Shown here in pieces: positions 61,009-64,000 of a stretch of 64,000 nucleotides of DNA. Position 1 is the first letter of the stretch. Each line of letters starts with the position of its first letter. This stretch comes from Patella vulgata (lineage: Eukaryota > Mollusca > Gastropoda > Patellidae): assembly GCF_932274485.2 (NCBI RefSeq), contig NC_065883.2, forward strand, positions 12,336,222-12,400,221. Reading direction: 5' to 3'. Below the pieces are notes generated by a model. It did not search any database. It was not told the DNA's origin and saw nothing but the letters and a program-made list of their open reading frames with translations. The position numbers and the translations under genes are program-made.

Positions 61009-62589
61009 ATCCCGCGCCGAACGAAGTTAGGGAGGGATATTGAAATGGGGTTCGTCCATCCGTCCGTCCGATTTTGTTTCCGGAGCATATCTCATTAACC
61101 GTTCAAGTTATCTTTCGGAAACTTTGCACACATATCAACCTATTACAGTAGTTGTGCCTTTTGCTATTTAGGAATTTCTGGGATTTATATTTTTTGTGTT
61201 TCCATGGAAACAAATTTGACTTAGTTTTTGGTGTATAATTTTGTTTCCGGAGCATATCTCTTAAACTGTTCAAGATATCTTTCTGAAACTTTGCACTCAC
61301 ATCAACCTATTAGTACAGTAGTTGTGCCTTTTGCTATTAAGGAATTTAACAAAAATGACTTAGTTTTTGGTGTACAATTTTGTTTCCGGAGCATAGCTTA
61401 TAAACCGTTCAAGATATCTTCCTGAAACTTTGCACACACATCAACCTATTACAGTAGTTGTGCCTTTTGCTATTTAGGAATTTCTGGGATTTATATTTTT
61501 TGTGTTTCCATGGAAACAAATTTGACTTAGTTTTTGGTGTATAATTTTGTTTCTGGAGCATATCTCATAAACCATTCAAGATATATTTTTGAAACTTTGT
61601 ACAGACATCTACCAATTACAGTAGTTGTGCCTTTTGCTATTTAGGAATTTCTAGGATTGATATTTTGTGTGTTTCCATGGAAACAAATTTGACTTAGTTT
61701 TTGGTGTACAATTTTGTTTCCGGAGCACATCTCATAAACCGTTCAAGATATCTTTCTGAAACTTTGTACACACATCAACCTATTACAGTAGTTGTGCCTT
61801 TTGCTATTTAGGAATTTCTGGGATTGATATTTTTTGTGTTTCCATGGAAACAAGTTTGACTTAGTTTTTGGTGTACAATTTTGTTTCCAGAGCATATCTC
61901 ATAAATCGTTCAAGATATCTTCTTGGCACTTATTTTGAATTTCTCTGATTTGATAATTTTATGTGTTTCCATGGAAACACATTTGGCTGTTCAAGAAACC
62001 TTTAAAATAATTTTACCCATCATTTTTTTTTCTGAAATCCAGCCTTCCGTCCTGATTTTGTTTCTGGAGAACATTTTATAATGTGTTCAAGAAATCTTTT
62101 TGAAACTTTGTACAAACATTAACCTATTATAGTATTTTATTTTCTGATGTATAAGTTTATTGTTTCACATACAGCAGCTGATTGAGGTAGGCAAAGGTTG
62201 TTGTGCAAACCTTACAGGGAGTAGCGACCCTGCCTTATCGAACTACTGTGATCAGAGTATGAATTTCTGTGAATTGATATTCCATGCGTCGGAATATGAG
62301 ATTTGTCTAAAGCTCCAGTTCCCTCCACTTGCAAAATATCTCTAATTTCTATGTAGTCATGTCTAATTTTTAAAACCAGAGCTTTATGTCATAAATTATC
62401 TCAAATCTTCTAGTAAATAGCAATCAGTCATTAGTTTTCAGAAATAGAGAGCATTATCTACTAAACATTGCCACAATATTAGGACAGTGACACTGTTTGC
62501 GAAATCTGATACATTTTTATATTGACTACCAATAGCATAAACAAGTTACTTTTCCTTATTTCTTCCAAACAAGTGCAAGGGCGCGGGAT
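61009..62589. mobile_element. 1.6-kb TIR element with 167-bp tandem repeats
   Basis: 10-bp inverted ends ATCCCGCGCC (61009-61018) and GGCGCGGGAT (62580-62589). Inside the left end is GGGAGGGATATTGAAATGGG followed by CGTCCGTCCG, then repeat units starting at 61071, 61238, 61377, 61544, 61711 and 61878, plus a degenerate one at 62054. Confidence 0.7.
61071..62130. repeat. 167-bp tandem array
   Basis: Six units (one 139 bp by deletion) plus a decayed seventh. Each has TTTTGTTTCCGGAGCATATC, ACCGTTCAAGATATC, GAAACTTTGCACACACATCA and GTGTTTCCATGGAAACAAAT. Confidence 0.92.
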
Positions 62590-62887
62590 GTTGATGACTA
62601 GTCATCTTGTTTATTATTGAATGGCCGTTTAATGTGTATGTAATTCATATCAGTAATCATTCCTAGCAATGTAGGATGTATTTTGTTTATACATTGTTGT
62701 TATATTAGGCCATATAAATAAAATATTTTGGTTCTCAGATAATCTCAGGCCACTTAAAAAAAAAAGCTGCGTGAGCCGTTTTTATTTCAAAAAATAAAAA
62801 GTCTCATTAATTTCAGCATGTACGTAAATATTAGACCATGATTACAGAAAGTAAATCTATTAAAAAATTTAAATCAACTCAGACTCA

Positions 62888-63175
62888 TTTATCACCCAAT
62901 AACACATTCTACAGTAGATATCGCTTGTGTGATAACTTTCATATTCTACTGATCGATATTTCCTAGGAGATATCGCTTTACATGAATTTGATTTTATTAT
63001 ATTTATTTGTGCGCGAGTAGGACGTTAAACCCTATTTCATTTCATGTTATTTGTGCGTGTAAGAAAGGTTTGGGTGATAAATAAAATCTTCTACTCGTTC
63101 TTTTTTACATTATCGACCTATGTTGATAGTTTTTGATGTCGAAAAAGACTTGTAGGTGATTCTCTATTTATCGAA
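62888..63175. mobile_element. Composite TIR plus foldback element, second copy
   Basis: Inverted ends TTTATCACCCAA (62888-62899) and TTGGGTGATAAA (63070-63081), followed by a decayed hairpin (63085-63170). Reverse orientation of 23561-24024. Confidence 0.7.
63014..63046 (+). mobile_element. 33-bp SINE-B tail insertion
   Basis: CGAGTAGGACGTTAAACCCT and ATTTCATTTCATG, flanked by a perfect 11-bp duplication TTATTTGTGCG (63003-63013 and 63047-63057). Confidence 0.85.
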
Positions 63176-63181
63176 TATGCC

Positions 63182-63520
63182 ACACTGATAAATCTTAATG
63201 ACTATTGTAATTAATACTGAATAATAAAACATTCCTATAAACATTCGATAAATGTAGTACCTTGCTTAAAAGATGTCATTTAGTCCAGTAGTGATCCTTT
63301 GACAAAACAGAAAACACAAAAATAAAAACCTTCTTCCTGCATCAGATTTTTGGTAAGGAATCTCTGAGAACCAGAATATCTTTTTTGTATGGCCTTAGTT
63401 TAGTTGAAGAACATGAATTCTTTGATTTAGTTGAAAAATGAAAGTCGACTGTTTATGTAAATAATTCAACTTAAATGACTAAAACTTTTACTGATTGTGG
63501 AGGGAATGAGTGCCCAAACT
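63182..63520. other. AT-rich spacer
   Basis: Nothing recognised. Confidence 0.4.
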
Positions 63521-63529
63521 TTAGATCAT

Positions 63530-63960
63530 AAAATCTGTTATCTATGCAAGCCATGGGTGCGATCCCACACTTGTCTGTGACAAGGAGTAAGGCGGTCTGC
63601 TTAACTATGTTGGTTTTTTCCCAGGTACTCTGATTTTCTCCATGTTCTAATCCCCCCCCCCCTATTTATTCTGCTGAATAAACCTTTAATTGTATGAAGT
63701 TTGTCCAATCGCTAATAGTAGGGTACTGGCTCACAAACCCAGAGGTTCTGGGTTCGATTCAGGTATTAGTCAGAGAAAGTTGCTCAGGATTTTTTTAGCA
63801 ATTTTTTCCCATGTCAGTGGTGCAGAATGGATTGTTGGGCAAAGAATGGGAACTAGTCGTTCAGATGGTATGAAAAAAAATGAGGTCAAGTGTACATATT
63901 AGTGTGCATGTAAAAGAACCCTTGACAGTACGATGAAGAATAAGGGGAAAACGCCACTGT
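63530..63960 (+). mobile_element. SINE-A-related fragment and SINE-B-related copy
   Basis: 63530-63720 shares GACAAGGAGTAAGGCGGTCT and TGAATAAACCTTTAAT with 54640-54850. 63714-63960 has a SINE-B-like head GGTACTGGCTCACAAACCC, box B GGGTTCGATTC and GTAAAAGAACCCTTGACAGT. Confidence 0.6.
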
Positions 63961-63975
63961 TTGGTCAAAATTAGA

Positions 63976-64000
63976 GGGGTTGGATGGTGGAATGGTTAGC
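63976..64000 (+). mobile_element. SINE-A head at window edge
   Basis: GGGGTTGGATGGTGGAATGG runs off the end of the window. Confidence 0.7.

Overview
This is animal (metazoan) nuclear DNA. It is AT-rich, intron-rich and packed with short interspersed repeats. Two conserved animal genes are recognisable, plus one small lineage-specific secreted-protein gene. The repeats (tRNA-headed SINEs with an animal-type SINE core, many TIR elements, GA/CT microsatellites) fit a marine lophotrochozoan, most likely a mollusc such as a gastropod. That species-level guess is inference. No bacterial-type genes, CRISPR array or genuine tRNA/rRNA gene was found, and no LTR retrovirus or Polinton was recognised.

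Left third, minus strand (1,182-26,276): the 5' end of a ryanodine receptor (RyR) gene. Exon 1 (26,217-26,276), exon 2 (5,240-5,365) and exon 3 (1,182-1,283) join in phase 0 into the first 96 residues, and the rest of the gene lies beyond the left edge. The roughly 21-kb first intron is full of SINEs and TIR elements. It also holds a 69-bp open segment at 13,493-13,561 with an ATG and a strong phase-0 splice donor, a candidate alternative first exon.

Middle, minus strand (28,956-30,100): a two-exon gene for a secreted 126-residue Gly/Met-rich (GGM-repeat) protein.

Right half, plus strand (31,705-58,649): a complete WDR81 gene of 26 coding exons. I joined all exons by hand with phases that agree throughout, giving 1,937 residues. 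The order is an N-terminal region with a degenerate kinase-like loop, a BEACH domain, a long helical/acidic middle and C-terminal WD repeats. WDR81 works with WDR91 in endosome maturation and with autophagy receptors (established for vertebrates).

Repeats: SINE-A (tRNA-like head, CT/GA-rich tail) and SINE-B (different tRNA-like head, ATTTC tail) end in the same short 3' sequence, so one LINE partner probably moves both. Several copies are nested inside one another with clear target-site duplications. One SINE landed exactly in the 3' splice site of WDR81 exon 3 and its 15-bp target duplication preserved the acceptor. Other repeats abut the exon 7 donor and the exon 16 acceptor. Two TTAA-flanked MITE families, a foldback composite element, a 950-bp hAT-type MITE with an 8-bp duplication, a Tigger/pogo transposase relic and a 1.6-kb TIR element carrying 167-bp tandem repeats fill introns and spacers. 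At several exon edges the boundary sequence itself is duplicated in tandem.

From 58.9 kb to the right end only repeats and AT-rich sequence were found.
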